NCBI RefSeq assembly: GCF_018873765.1 | Contig: NC_057924.1 | Location: 6,200,001 to 6,264,000 of the forward strand | Origin: Telopea speciosissima | Lineage: Eukaryota; Streptophyta; Magnoliopsida; Proteales; Proteaceae | DNA length: 64,000 nucleotides | Direction: 5' to 3' | In this document: piece by piece, positions 1-11,851 of the stretch | Position numbering within the stretch: position 1 is the first letter of the stretch | How the letters are laid out: the number at the start of each line of letters is the position of its first letter | Translations under genes and position numbers: made by a program | The notes under the pieces: model-generated | Seen by the model: only the letters and a program-made list of their open reading frames with translations | What the model was told of the DNA's origin: nothing | Databases searched by the model: none

Positions 1-344
1 AAATGTATTAACTCCAAATTGGCAACAAGTAAGCAATGAAAAAGAAATAATACAGCATGGTAAAACCATGATTACAATAATTTCCAATTGAAAATGGATG
101 CAACAATGTAATAGACCTAATGAAACCTAATTCCATAACTTGATGAAAAGATTATTAGTTGAATAATATAACAAAATGTGATTGATGGCCCTACTGTTTA
201 GATTATGAATTATTCAGAATATAAAATCCAGGAACTCCAGTAATCCAGTTGTCCTTTCCCTTCTATTTACTGTATCTGAAGCCCTTTAACATGGTTTCAA
301 GTGGAGTCAAAAAATGGCATGATATGGAATAAGAAGTAAGAACA

Positions 345-553
345 CTCCCCCCCCCCCCAACCCGGGAATTTTTATCACCTGCGGTTCCCCTGCCCGGTAC
401 GGTTCCCTAGTGCCTCTAATAAAAGGGGGGTGGACCTCACCCGGGCAGTGTGTTCGGTCAAGGGGTGGAATGGTCATTTCAGCCCCCCTATGAGAGGAAC
501 TGCACAACCGTACCGGTCAGCAAACCTCAGGGGATAAAGGTCCCCCCACCCGG
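345..553. repeat. Imperfect fold-back repeat in SS3 intron
   Basis: The two ends are inverted copies: TTTATCACCTGCGGTT near 370 pairs with a reverse copy of TTTATCCCCTGAGGTTTG near 525-545. Both arms continue into CCGGTACGGTT. A C-run sits at the left edge, and the centre holds the word GGTCATTTC seen in many other hairpins here. It lies upstream of the first visible SS3 exon, so it is presumably intronic. I could not fix exact ends or a target duplication. Confidence 0.5.
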
Positions 554-958
554 TGTTTCAGGAATTTGAAGGCGTGAAATGTCTGGTCGCAATCAACATC
601 CAAACAACCATGCAAAAATTTTGTGTCATTTTTATAGAAACTAGTCCATACTTTAGTTTAAGATAACGTGGTAATATTTTTCCTCAATTTCTTAGCACAA
701 AAGTCTTGTTAGCAACTCGGACATAAAAAAGTGGTTCATGCCATTAATGACTTGCATCCAGCACATTGAATCAATTGTACATTTCTGTAATTCTAACTGG
801 ATTTTCTTTAGACCTCTTGAATCTGTCTCATTATACCATGTTAATGTATAATTGAAGTTGATGTTTCAGCATGGGGAAGAAGGCTCCCTGGATTTCCATA
901 CAAATGTCTTCGATCTGGTCTCATTATAATTCACTCACCTTTGTAAGCTACTGTGCAG

Positions 959-3900
959 GTATCCGACACTTATTCAAAAGAGGTTTCAGGAAATTCAGTG
1001 ATTGCCCCTCACCTCCATAAATTCCATGGTATTTTAAATGGAATTGATCCCGATATCTGGGATCCGTACAATGATAAATTTATTCCTGTAAGTAATTTGA
1101 AATACATCTTTTGGAATGAAATTCCTGAAATTTGTGAACCATGGTTATCTCACTCTATCTAGATTGTTCTGGTCCATTGGATAATACTGTACAATGTAAC
1201 TGGGAATTCCACATGTTTGTAGTAGTATACAGAATGGGAAAACAAAGTCTTCTGGAAAATTGAATTTCCCTTAACATTACTCTAACTATTTATTAAGAGC
1301 ATGGCGGTGGAAGTGTGTAAGCCATATATCCATAAACTGCAAATTGTGTCCAAATCTACTTAATCTTAGAAATGAAGGATTTGGTTTGAAAACTCTCTTA
1401 AATTTTTTGTGACTATTGAGGTCAGGAATGTTAGGCAGTGGCTTACAAAGGGTTCTGGTGAGAAAAATATTGGCACAGTTGTCAAGCTTCTACTCCTATG
1501 TGGTGACTCTGGGTTGCTTCTTGTGAATTGAATTGCTGGTTCACAACAATAAGTATCTCTAGATGAGGATAGAATAGAAGAGACTGGATTCTCATTAGCA
1601 ATTAGCACATTTTACTAACCATCTGAGAAATTTGTAGATTCACGAAAAATGTTCAAATTAGTTTCGATAGACTAATATTGTAGTTATAGTAACATTTTTG
1701 TGTCTTTGTTTTCTGCCATATTTTACCAGTTGAAACCAGGCTACGATTGCAGTAGACATAATGTCTCTAATTTTTCTAGGATTATTCCTTCTGTTGGAAT
1801 TTTTAGGTTTTTCAGTTATTCTAATAATGTCATAAGAGTTTTTTTTTTTTAAATTCTTGGGCCTACTTGTTTTATAGTTATCCAAAATCTTGTTATGGAA
1901 AGTCCAAAGAGGTGTGTAGATGCCAATGTCATGTATTAGAAGTGCCTTTTGAATAAAGCAAATGGGTCTTGACCTGTTCCTAGAAAAACTGGAATGGAAT
2001 CAGTTTTTTTTTTTTTTTTTTTTTTCCTGTTTCATTGTTATCATTTTTGAGAATCAAAAACATTTTTTTAAACCAATATGTTCCTTCAACATAGGAGCTG
2101 AATTAGTGGTTTTTTTTATTTTTTTTTCATAGTTTATCATTTTTTTAGAATAAAAAGTATTCATTTTTTTAACCAATATGTTCCTTCAACATAGGATCAC
2201 TTTCCTTGGTCAAAAAAACAATATAATTGTCTTCCAAAAGCAAGGGTGAACATTGCTTATGATATTGAATGGAGTGTCATCTTACTTCGAGCGTAAAAAT
2301 TTGAGCATATTTCTATTTAGAAGTTCTGGTCGTTGGTTATTGTGGTTTGTGACTGAGGTATATAATGCATGTCATTTCAGATATCTTACACCTCAGAAAA
2401 TGTGGAAGAAGGTAAAAGGGCTGCAAAGGAAGCCTTACAGCAAAAGCTTGGTCTGAAGAGAGCAGAAGTTCCTTTAGTAGGAATCATCACTCGCTTAACT
2501 GTTCAGAAAGGAATTGATCTTATCAAGTATGCAATCTCGCGCACACTTGAGCGCAATGGACAGGTTGTTTTCTCTCTATTTTCATCACGGATAAGAAGCA
2601 CTGACACATTGATATGTCTGGTGTTTTCCGCCTGTGAAAGATAAAGAATTTAGTGGCTTTAGTCTCACTTAGCAGCTGGCCTTGTTGAATTCATCCTTAC
2701 CATTCACTTTGTTTCTCTCCCTTCAGTATGCTACCTGACAAATGTGAAATTGTGTTGTCCTGTCTGATGTTGTCAATTTCTTTTAATGATACTGTGTGTA
2801 TGTGCGCATGCATACTTGTGCATGTGTAATGCATCTATTTACTGATAGAAAACAATGTTGATGGCAGGTTGTATTGCTAGGTTCAGCTCCAGACCCTAGA
2901 ATACAAAATGAATTTGTCAACCTGGCAAATCATTTGCACTCTACACGTGGCGACCATGCGTGTCTTTGTTTGACCTACGATGAACCTCTTTCACACTTGG
3001 TATGCTCTCATCGGTTAAGTGGTTATCCTTCTATGTTTGAAGTTGCATTTGTCACTCTCCATGAATAATATAGCACCAGCAATCACTAATCCCCATGCTT
3101 TTTCTCATAGATATATGCAGGTGCTGATTTCATTTTAGTCCCCTCAATTTTTGAGCCTTGTGGACTGACACAACTTACAGCAATGCGATATGGTTCAATA
3201 CCTGTTGTTCGTAAAACAGGAGGTATGTTGATACTTTATGTTGCTCTTTCTCACATGTTTCCAGCTAATCTCCTGTAGGGTATTTGTTATCTGGAATATA
3301 TACCACCTTTTGAAGCCACCACACCCTCCTCTTCTCTAATATTGAAAAAACCCTTGTTGGAGCCTGGAGGATTCAATGAAACGTAAACTGTCAGGTTTAT
3401 TGGAGCCATAAGAAGAGTTATTGATGATCTTTAACCGACTTCCTGGACTTGGCTATTCTTCCCCATTCCACTCCAGAGAATAGGAGCGATGGATCCCCTA
3501 TTGCAAGATGTGTGTCGGGAAGAGAAAACACACTTGTTTATAACCTTAGGCATTCCTAATCCATCAAAGAATGCAATCTCCTAAATTTAGAGAATCTGTA
3601 TTAAGTTGGGCTTTTTTTTTTTGGCTAACGAGGAAACCCTTGAACCTGCCCAGATTTACGGTTAAGGCCCAAGGGAAATCGCCAGTTACACGAAGCCTCC
3701 CACCACCCCAGGTAACGCTTCATTCGTGGGGACTTGAACCTGGGACCCCATGGCCGAAGCACATCGTCCTAAACCAGCCGCAAATCCACAGGGGCTTATT
3801 AAATTAGGCTTGAATTTAGTCACTCTGATGAGGTATGTTCCCTTGGCTGCACTGGGTCTTCTTCTTGCCTACCATGAGAACAGGATGTTAGTACAACCCT

Positions 3901-5289
3901 AGGACATGGGTTTTAGTGGTTGAGTAGGAATGGAAGTCACAATGAATCATTCAAGATTGCACCTATTTATAGGTTGGGAGGGGGATCGCTACCAGGCTGC
4001 ATGGCCCCTGCACCATTGTTTGGGGGGGGGGGGGGTTCAATGAGAGCTTGCATGGGGGCATCCAACAAGGGTGGGATTTTTCATTTCACGGGAGGTGGGG
4101 CGGTCATTTGGCCCTTCCTATGTCTCGGTGCAAGCGCCACACAGCCTTGCAGCCTTTTTTTTTTTTTGTTCCCTTATAGCTTTTGCTAAGTTAAGCCAGA
4201 AATTTGAAGTGTCAGCATATTAGTAGGGTAAATATTCTTAATTTTCTTTTGCTTCATGAGATATTCTGACTCCCCAAGTTAGGAAAGGAAGTCATTTCAT
4301 GTGGGGTTCTGCAGTAAACTCTTACAGCCGTAGCCATTTTTTTGCTGGAAACAGTCGAGTATGTAACAGTGGACCATTTGTGATTATTTCTTCTCACAGG
4401 GCTATATGATACCGTATTTGATGTTGACCATGATAGTGAGAGAGCTCAAGCACAGAGTCTTGAAGTAAATGGATTTAGTTTTGATGTAGCTGACAATGCC
4501 GGTTTAGATTATGCTCTCAATAGGTAAGTAAATGTATTTCTATTTTCTTTTCGTATTAACAGATCTTGTAATATGCTTGTCTTGGTTGCTTTTACTATGA
4601 GACTAGGAGGAAGGTCCTAGTTTCGGTTGTGTAGACCATGAAGTTGAGCTACCGACCCCACCCTTTGTATGTTCAGGAGGATGGGATCCCCTGTTTACTT
4701 AACAAGGATATCTTGTCAGTGCCCTGTTCTTTTCTGTTTTGGTGTTTTATCTCTTCAATCAGTTGCATCCTCTGTTCTATCTTCTCCTATTGGACATGTC
4801 AAAATGGAACTGGCAATCTCACCAGAGGACTAAGTTGAATTTTGCCCCATCAGTTTTTAGTGAAATCATCACATGGTCTGGTGTTTCCGCAGCTGATTGG
4901 TTGTCTGTGCTTATTAGAGAACTACCCAAAACATGCGTAAATATTCATCCTTACTGCTTGTTGGATTGTGGATAGAATACTTGGTTGTGGGTAGAAAATT
5001 CCATGGTTATTATCCACGTGCATTCAATGTGCATATCTTCCAGTTTGCAATGAAAGCAGCTAATAATAACTGTAACTATGACTGAGTTTATTCCATAGTG
5101 TTTTCTTCTTATTTTCTTTTTCTTTAACATGAATTTTTATTCTACAAATGGTCTTACAGAGCAATCTCTACCTGGTACGATGATCGAGATCGATTTAACT
5201 CATTATGCAAGACAGTGATGGAACAAGACTGGTCCTGGAATCGACCTGCACTAGACTACATGGAACTCTACCACACAGCTTGCAAATGA
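959..5289 (+). CDS. SS3: Starch synthase III, C-terminal six exons (5' part outside window)
   Basis: Plastid ADP-glucose:glucan glucosyltransferase (GT5) that elongates amylopectin chains. Exons read directly with GT/AG junctions and continuous frame: 959-1087, 2381-2563, 2868-2999, 3111-3222, 4400-4523, 5160-5289 (TGA), giving 269 residues. The product opens [12 protein letters not shown] and has [17 protein letters not shown], then [37 protein letters not shown], the [14 protein letters not shown] block, and the KTGGL motif split across the exon 4/5 junction, ending [17 protein letters not shown]. These are hallmarks of the GT1-like C-terminal half of class III starch synthases. The starch-binding repeats and N-terminal catalytic half must lie 5' of the window; I found no further exon in 1-958. 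The frame is open throughout, so the gene is probably functional. Compared with the family as I recall it, D replaces P in VSPTYS, and TVQKGIDL replaces THQKGIHL. The large introns carry a SINE, fold-back elements and a short duplication. Confidence 0.95.
2071..2196. repeat. Short direct duplication in SS3 intron
   Basis: The word AACCAATATGTTCCTTCAAC with flanking T-runs occurs at 2071 and again at 2171, a 100-bp period. It lies in the intron between the first two visible exons and looks like a local tandem duplication without coding effect. Confidence 0.7.
3640..3795 (-). mobile_element. tRNA-derived SINE-like element, minus strand
   Basis: Read on the minus strand it has a GGTTTAGGACGATGTG stretch, then a B-box-like GGTTCAAGTCC, then a GTGGGAGGCTTCGTGTAACTGG segment resembling the conserved 3' part of plant SINEs. 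It lies in SS3 intron 4 (of those visible). The A box is poor and no target duplication was identified, so the SINE call is moderate. Confidence 0.5.
3966..4185. mobile_element. Fold-back MITE copy in SS3 intron
   Basis: It shares its interior with the bounded elements at 35104 and 36263: CATGGCCCCTGCACC, GGGGGCATCCAACAAGG, then GGTGGGGCGGTCATTTGGCCC. A G-run near 4020 and a T-run near 4155 are internal. The exact ends and target duplication were not resolved. Confidence 0.55.
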
Positions 5290-5484
5290 GGCAGGCCAAA
5301 CTTGTGCATGAACTAAAAGAGACAGATAGATCCGGTCCAATGGATCGGTTTGTACAGGCCAAACGTACATTGCCATATATTTTGGTTTATCATTTAATAC
5401 AGAATGGCTGCAGGTGATTCCATAGTCTTAGAAGTGCAGAAACCCTTGGTGTTAAATTTTCTTCCATTTGTATTGGTAGTTTAG

Positions 5485-5490
5485 AATAAA
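5485..5490 (+). terminator. Candidate poly(A) signal for SS3
   Basis: AATAAA lies 196 bases after the SS3 stop codon, in AT-rich DNA. A second AATAAA-like site is near 5573. Plant poly(A) signals are loose, so this is only a candidate. Confidence 0.4.
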
Positions 5491-5874
5491 GATAAGTATA
5501 ATGATGTAGTCCAGAGGGCCCATTGCTCTTGGATGAAAATTGAAATATTCATTGCTATCTTTTATAGTTAACATAATAAAAGTGATAGAGTCTTTCCCTG
5601 GCTGATACTTTATCTTTTAGCTTGTATCTTCCTAACTTATGTAGAAGGGACATTTTGGATCAGTGATGCAGAAGAATCAAAGAAGTGGATTTGTTTGAGA
5701 AGAAATAAGCTTTGGTCCAATGGGTTTTGATGTATTGGGTCATTTTAATTAGCCTATGTTAACACTAAGAGTTAATACTATGTGATTTACATTATTAATT
5801 AATTTAAGCTGGAATCTTAGTTGAAATAGAAGTTATTTCAAGTCTTTTATTGGTCAATTGAGTAGTTAGGTTGA

Positions 5875-6015
5875 TTAGTATATCTCTCTCCTCCCCATAT
5901 GAAAAGACACCTCTGCCCCCTTGTTTTGAGGAGGAGAGAGAGAGAGATACACTTGGGAATGCTGGCGTAGGCCGCGCTCCCAGACAGAAAACTACTTTCC
6001 AACTTAGGGAGAGAG
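5875..6015. mobile_element. Fold-back MITE, 5'-truncated copy
   Basis: TATCTCTCTCCTCCCC pairs with GGAGGAGAGAGAGAGAGATA around a CATATGAAAAGACA loop, followed by the GGGAATGCTGGCGTAGGCCGCGCTCC arm. This is the same family as the full element at 60507-60675, but the outer part of the left arm is missing. Confidence 0.6.
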
Positions 6016-6185
6016 TTCTCTGTGGGGGAGTGTGTGCCCTGCATCCTGTGCCCAAACACCAAAGGGGTGAAATGATCCACGCCCATGAAAGGCGGTAATG
6101 ACTGCCTTGTTGATATCATAGCCAGTGCTCCCATTGGCCCTATGTGTGTGAAGCGGGCCAAGGGGCCATGCTCCCCCCCTAGAGA
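6011..6185. mobile_element. Fold-back MITE adjoining the previous one
   Basis: GAGTTCTCTGTGGGGGAG on the left pairs with CTCCCCCCCTAGAGAACTC on the right. The interior has CCCATGAAAGGCGGTAATGACTGCC, the reverse-oriented core seen in other hairpins. No clear target duplication was found. Confidence 0.55.
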
Positions 6186-6929
6186 ACTCTTGCCCTGTTA
6201 ATCCATAAAATTTCAGATCAATTTATGGAGATTTGAGAAAATAATGATTTGAACTAGAAACCTAGAATAGAGAATATTACTTGATGCATATATTGAGTTG
6301 AGAACTAGAATTTGAAGAGTATGATTAGGAAAAAAATAAGAACGAATACGAAAAAAAAAAACCAAGAATATCTACCCTACTAATATGCTGATATTTAGGA
6401 GTGTTCCCTACGCTTCTATGACTAACTTCGCATGTTCTACACCCTCCAAGTGAAAGATCAAAAACCCCATAAAAAACACATGGAAACCTTCTTTGTGTTG
6501 CAACGCACCTCCAACCCACACACCAAACCAGTCGGTGGAGCAAACCTTTAAATAACCAAGTTATTAAAAAGAGTATAATCAGTGCACAATGTATGTAGTT
6601 TTACCCTCACACCCTTCACATAGATCGCAATGGAGCAACCTTCCTCCTTAAATAGCCACGTTATTAATCCTAATATTACTTAAGATGTGTGTCATAATTA
6701 AAATCTGGAATCAAAACCCAATTGACAAATTTGGAGAAGGGAATCCACGACTTGATTGACCAATTCACGCTTCATTAAGATATTTTTATTTTGATACCTT
6801 ATACAATATATAAAAAATCTAATGGCAGCTAAGATATTTTTTTCGGTGCAGTATGGCGGGCTAAGATGGGACCCTAATTTTGTGAGCAGGTGGAGCCCAG
6901 TTTATTTTGCTCACATTAGTAAACTCTTA
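6186..6929. other. Gene-free AT-rich stretch
   Basis: I see no coding exon, tRNA or bounded repeat here. A segment near 6615-6645 (ATCGCAATGGAGCAACCTTCC) resembles the minus-strand 5' part of the SINE at 51421 and may be a SINE remnant. Confidence 0.5.
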
Positions 6930-7200
6930 CTAAAGTGAAAAGGGAAAATTTTTACCCCTCTTTTTGTTAAGAAAACAACGCTCAAAGTAGTGATTTGCAA
7001 AAGAAAAACCTAAATAGAGAGCACACAACGCACAACACAGAGATTTACGTGGTTCAGCCCCAAGATGGAAGCTACATCCATGGTCGAGCAGTAGAACAGG
7101 TTTCACTATTTTTCTCTGGATTATGTTACAAACCCTCATAACCCTATCTCAAAGAGATAAAAACATTATATAGGGAAGCCTTAACCCTAGAAAGTACAAA
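6930..7200. repeat. LTR-retrotransposon-like fragment
   Basis: Contains GAGATTTACGTGGTTC followed by AAGCTACATCCATGG and later ACCCTATCTCAAAGAGAT. The phrase around TTTACGTGGTTC is common in plant Copia-type LTR regions, as I remember it. No second LTR, primer-binding site or coding domain was seen, so this is a scrap at best. Confidence 0.35.
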
Positions 7201-7559
7201 AGTGCCCATGGCCCAAAATTATCAAAAAAATAGGGTTGGATCAAAACATAACATATGGCTCAAAAGTACTCATTTCGAAGATTTCGACGAGCCCAACACA
7301 ACTCCACGCCAAAGACCCCGCCATTTTTTGCATTCTGAGGTCGTTTTGAGGCCGAAACGATCGTCCGAAGGTCTTAACCGCACTTTTTGGACCAAATCAG
7401 GCTTCACCAACAACACTTTTCTCCTCTTATTTTAGTGGGTAGAGAGCAAAGAGACATCAGGAGACAGATTTTCTTCTCTTTCCCCCTTTTAATCTCTATA
7501 TCTAATACGAGGCTTTCTTAGTTCTTTCCCCATATTTTATCTGCTATCTTATATAGGCA

Positions 7560-7825
7560 GAACATGGTTTTAGTGCTTCGTATCAGAATGGCTATTGGTA
7601 ACCTTCAAAATTGATACGATATCGATATGGTATTGGTCTGGATTGGCTGTATCGAACAAAATTACCTTTGAATCTCTTTAAAAAATGAGTTTTCTGATCA
7701 TTTTACCCTTTATCCATTTTGTGCTATTAATACGATATCGACATGGTAGCGATTTCAGTGACTAGTACAATCGGTATGTATCGTCCAATACGATACCGAT
7801 ACTTAGAACCATGAGGCAGAAGGCA
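7560..7825. repeat. Degenerate GATACCGATAT-type dispersed repeat
   Basis: Words such as GATACGATATCGATATGG and CCAATACGATACCGATAC recur, with a central TTTGATCATTTTACCCTTT-like phrase (here CTGATCATTTTACCC). Similar blocks occur at 27850-28110, 28140-28390 and 33980-34170. It is probably a non-autonomous dispersed repeat family. Confidence 0.55.
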
Positions 7826-8248
7826 AGCATTGTCTAAAGTTTAAAGCCTTGGTCCCAATTTACTACTAAACAAGTCCGAACCAATTAAATACTTGTGTGA
7901 AAAATTCGAGTGATGTGGAGAGATGGAAGGTTTAAGGAAACTGCTTCAACGGGTGATCCTTCGAAAGAATAAGTACAACGAGGGTGATCAGAATGTCAAT
8001 TCGCAGAGAGGAAGATCGACTAGCCAACAAAAGTGGTTATTGACTATTTAGGTTTTAGGGCCTTCTATGACTCAATTTTGTTGGGTTTTCATTACCATTA
8101 CACTTTATCAAAGAGAAAAGGAACGTGTCAACGACATGATATAAGTGTTTTGCTTATGGAAGAGGGTTGGATAAGCCGCCAGTATTTTATCAAAATAAAA
8201 GGTAGGCCGCCAGCTCTAGGTTAGGTAGCAGCTGTGCCCAATGGGAAG

Positions 8249-8396
8249 GGATCGAGATCCTCTGACACACATTGTGCGGCTGGGGGGCTTTGATCACACC
8301 ACCGCACACATCTGGTGTAGTGGCACGTGGATCGAGGCCTCCTCAGCCAAATGATGTACGTTGGACATCATCCCGCGCGGGAGAGGATCTCAATCC
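8249..8396. mobile_element. Mutator-type fold-back MITE, 148 bp
   Basis: It begins GGATCGAGATCCTC and ends GAGGATCTCAATCC, an inverted pair. It is flanked by the 9-bp direct repeat AATGGGAAG at 8240-8248 and 8397-8405, both copies identical. No coding capacity. The 9-bp duplication is the basis for the Mutator-type assignment. Confidence 0.75.
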
Positions 8397-8780
8397 AATG
8401 GGAAGGGCAGGTGATCATTTCCATAAGGGAGTGAGAATGACATGATAGACAGACACATGCTAGGTAAGCCGCCCACTTACCTTGCCTTTTCCTTTTGCTT
8501 ATATACGGGATGATGGTCCTACATATTTCCTAGTTGCCTAAGTGCAAAGTGACGCAGGAGCAAGAGAGTGTCAAAATTAAATATTCAAGAGGATTCTTTG
8601 AGCAAGCGGCATGGGGGAGCGCATTAATAAAATGTAACAAAATGACGTTGTATATAGGAGAGTATTGAGGCCATTTCATAGGAGGAGCGAAATAGACACA
8701 GACATGAAAGTGTACCAGCCGACTTGCTCTGAGAATTGTGAATGGCTAATATACAGTAGATTTGTGAATGACTTTAGAGG

Positions 8781-8905
8781 GTAGGCCTTGATGCAACAAT
8801 AATGTTGTTCTATTGTGACTTTGTAGTTGCTGCAAAGTGGGGGTAAGACTATAAATTATGACCCTCCCTTAACCACATAGTGACGGGAGCCTCGTGTAAT
8901 GATTA
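8781..8905 (+). mobile_element. tRNA-type SINE copy
   Basis: GTAGGCCTTGATGCAACAATAATG aligns with the A-box segment of the SINE at 54118. It is followed by GGGGTAAGACTATAAATTATG and GACCCTCCC, then GTGACGGGAGCCTCGTG, the conserved plant SINE 3' domain. The B-box segment is eroded. Confidence 0.55.
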
Positions 8906-9639
8906 CATCGGTTTTTAAAAAGTTATGAATGGCTTCAGAACATGGATTTTTAATACATTAACATAGATATACATGCCTTTGAACAATGGAAACACCCTTT
9001 GATCCAATAAGATTGTTAAGTTTCAAACATTTAAGTACTGAGGCATCAAGAGGGTATTTCTAGACTTATACTAAAACCATACAGGGTTTGTTAGTGGATC
9101 TTAGGATGGTGAGGTGAATCGTCACTCTGCGAAGGAAAACTTTGTTCAATAAAAAATGAAGAAAATTTTTAACCACCTCTTCATCCATCATGATGTGATT
9201 CCACCATTGGACCATTGGACTCCTCGAGGGTCAATTTAATCATTAAACGCCCACCTCTTATTATATATTGTTAAAAATACCTCTCCTACTCCAATCCAAG
9301 ACTCAAATTAGGGTTGAGAGGAATCACAGCCCATAAAAATTCCTTTGACTCAAAACATACTCCAAAGTCCCATAGGGTGGCTTTCTTTAAAAGAGTGCTC
9401 TAACAATATTCAAATTTGAGAATTGGAACTTTTGGATCGAGCATGAATTCAAGGGATTCAAATTAGGAGCCTTTCCCATAGGAGAAGGATTTGGTCCCCT
9501 AATGAGTCAATAACTATACAATGATATCCTTAATTAAACTAATCCAATCTTACAACCCAAGGTGTATAAATGGCTAACCTGAAATTAGATTGACTTATAT
9601 ATTAGTTACCACCGATCTACTATGAGCATGGTTTAAGGT
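8906..9639. other. Gene-free stretch
   Basis: No open exon, RNA gene or bounded element seen; AT-rich unique-looking DNA. Confidence 0.4.
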
Positions 9640-10130
9640 ATCTCTAACCATATCAAGGTCTTAGTCGATACCAATATCAATATATATCGGTTGATCAGTC
9701 TATATTGGTTCGATATAGCTAGTCTGAATCTTTCTCTCTCCCATCTAGAGGTGTCAATCTTGGGACTGAACCGGTTAAACTGGCCTGGATTGAACCAAAG
9801 TCTTATTGTGCCATTTTTTATTGGAGTATTAGGGTATTACGATCCCAAAATCGAATCGAACCACACCCAAAACCGAAAGAACCTAGCACTAAACTGAAAC
9901 TGGCTCAAAACCCAGATCAAAACCAAAACCAAACTAATCTACCCTAATCTGAAACCGATAACAATCCAAAACCCATTAAAAATTATATTTTTTTTATATT
10001 TTATATAAATGTGTATGTTAAACCGGACCAAAACTGAAGCCTTTGATCGATACTGACTGATATGTGTCGGTATCCGGTATCAATTTTGAAACTGACGAAT
10101 ACCCAATCCGATACCGTGAAATAAATCCAT
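9640..10130. repeat. Degenerate CCAAAACCGAA / GATACCG repeat block
   Basis: Starts with TATCAATATATATCGG-type words, then from about 9747 CTAGAGGTGTCAATC followed by runs of AACCGG, AACCAAA and AACTGAAAC. The CTAGAGGTGTCAA edge resembles edges of similar blocks elsewhere in the window (25125, 53230, 54235). Confidence 0.5.
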
Positions 10131-11111
10131 GTCCAGGAGAGATGGGAGAAAGAAAGATTCATTCCCACTTGTTAGTGAATGCATGGGACCCAAGAATTTT
10201 CCAGTTCAGCATCTGACGCTTACGACCACTTATTCTTTTGGTCGCAGATTTTTCATAATTTTATAAGAAATTATCTTTCTTTGACTGAACCATTGCACAC
10301 TTGGGAGCTCTGTAGCAGTGTCTGTGGAGAAGAGACTGAGATTCTAAACCTTCTTTCTTCTCCAGTTAGGAGGTTTTTCAAGCTGTTCTTCACTTCTACC
10401 TATCTTTCTCTCTCTCTCTGTTTTGAATCTTTAGTAAAGAACCTATTCTTTTTTTTCTTTTTCTTTTTTGCGTTTGGGTTGAAGAACCTATTCTTGTTTT
10501 CGATGTTTTCTCACATTTTATTGGTGAAAGAATCGTGCAGGTCTTGATCGCTTTAATGGATATTGATTTAAAACGTTACAGAAATCTGCGTTACAGGTCA
10601 GACTAACAAATCCGTCTTCTCCACCTTTTTACAAGTCATCGGTCTCTGCAGAATTTTTAGTAAGGTAAAATTCCGAGAACAGTGAAACGCCTCATGGAAA
10701 CTCGAAAGATTAAGAAAATTTGAGTTCTATCAAACCAAGGATTTCTATTTTCTTAAGGAGGAGGATCACATCGTTCTTAGTAGCTGCTTCTTAGCCTTTT
10801 TTCAGCCTCACCTGTCTCGTTCGGTCGAATTGGCTTTTGGGATTTTTGGTATATCCACAATAACTGAAACCCAGAAACCCCCTTTGAAGCTTGAAGTTTT
10901 CCAAGGTAAGGGGAGAACAAATCATCTTTTTCTATCTTATTATTCTCTTTTATTGTCGATTTCGTGAGATACCCGTTTAAGAAATCAATCCAAATTACTT
11001 GAAATTGGTGATTTTGGGGGATTTCAATCCCGGGAAAGGCAGATTCGGGGTTCCCCCCATAGTCCACTTTTTCCCCTTTCTCTCTCTGGGTCGCAAATTC
11101 TGTAGCACTAC

Positions 11112-11119
11112 TTTATAGG
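11112..11119 (+). promoter_or_regulatory. Possible TATA box for the S40 gene
   Basis: TTTATAGG lies 163 bases upstream of the start codon and just upstream of a pyrimidine-rich CT tract typical of plant 5' leaders. Other AT-rich options exist. Confidence 0.3.
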
Positions 11120-11281
11120 CATCTTTGAAAAGCTCCCAGTTTTTAGTCTTTCTCTCTCTCTCTCTCCCTCGTTGCGTTAATATTGCAGAGAACCACCAAA
11201 CTCATCTGCATAACCTGAAGCTTCCCTCCTCTCCTTCCTTGTCACTATTTTTGCGTTTTCAGAGGGATCAGAGTGTCAGAC

Positions 11282-11851
11282 ATGGCAGGTAGGTATAACT
11301 TTTTCAACGCTGGTAGCGGTGTGAGATCAATCAGAGGCGAAGAATTTGAAGAAGAAGATGTTTGGTCGGTTGCTATGGACATAAACAACTTTACTGGCAA
11401 GGTTAGAAAACCCAAACTGGAAAAGTCCTCTGTTTCTTCTAGTCCAACTGTAAGACGCCTACCAAGTGCTTCAAGAATGATCCCAAAGACTAACAATTCA
11501 TCGGAGTCTCAGGAGGCCAAGGTTATGCAGCAATATTCAGCACCTGTGAACATACCAGACTGGTCTAAAATCTATCGGAAGAATCCAAAGAAGGAAGCCG
11601 ATGATAGCTTTGGGTATGGTGGATCTACTGTACGTTATGGTGGGGGATTTGAAGGAATTAATGGTGATAGTGATGATGCTAATGATGATCATGAAGATCT
11701 TATCCCACCCCATGAATGGATAGCTAAGAAGCTGGCAATGACTCAGATTTCTTCTTTCTCTGTGTGTGAAGGTGTTGGGAGGACACTGAAAGGGAGAGAT
11801 CTCAGCAAAGTAAGGGATGCTGTTCTTACCCGAACTGGCTTCATAGAATAA
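11282..11851 (+). CDS. Senescence regulator S40 family protein (DUF584)
   Basis: Single-exon gene of 189 codons. The open frame extends 9 bases upstream, but the first ATG is at 11282, so the product starts [16 protein letters not shown]. An acidic FEEEDVWSV segment (residues 20-30) and a Ser/Pro-rich middle are followed by [15 protein letters not shown] (about 88-105) and an acidic stretch. The C-terminal block runs [13 protein letters not shown] and then [24 protein letters not shown], which is the hallmark of the S40/DUF584 family. Members known from barley and Arabidopsis are nuclear proteins linked to leaf senescence and stress; the exact biochemical role is unknown. The leader is CT-rich. 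No frameshift or truncation is visible, and the length is within the family range. Confidence 0.92.
   Translation: MAGRYNFFNAGSGVRSIRGEEFEEEDVWSVAMDINNFTGKVRKPKLEKSSVSSSPTVRRLPSASRMIPKTNNSSESQEAKVMQQYSAPVNIPDWSKIYRKNPKKEADDSFGYGGSTVRYGGGFEGINGDSDDANDDHEDLIPPHEWIAKKLAMTQISSFSVCEGVGRTLKGRDLSKVRDAVLTRTGFIE

Noticed and set aside
7020-7100. Complete LTR retrotransposon
   Set aside because: Only an LTR-like phrase is visible; no second LTR, primer site, or gag-pol domain nearby.
10179-10547. 122-codon open frame on the plus strand
   Set aside because: Low-complexity Phe/Ser-rich translation of T- and CT-rich DNA upstream of the S40 gene; no conserved family pattern.
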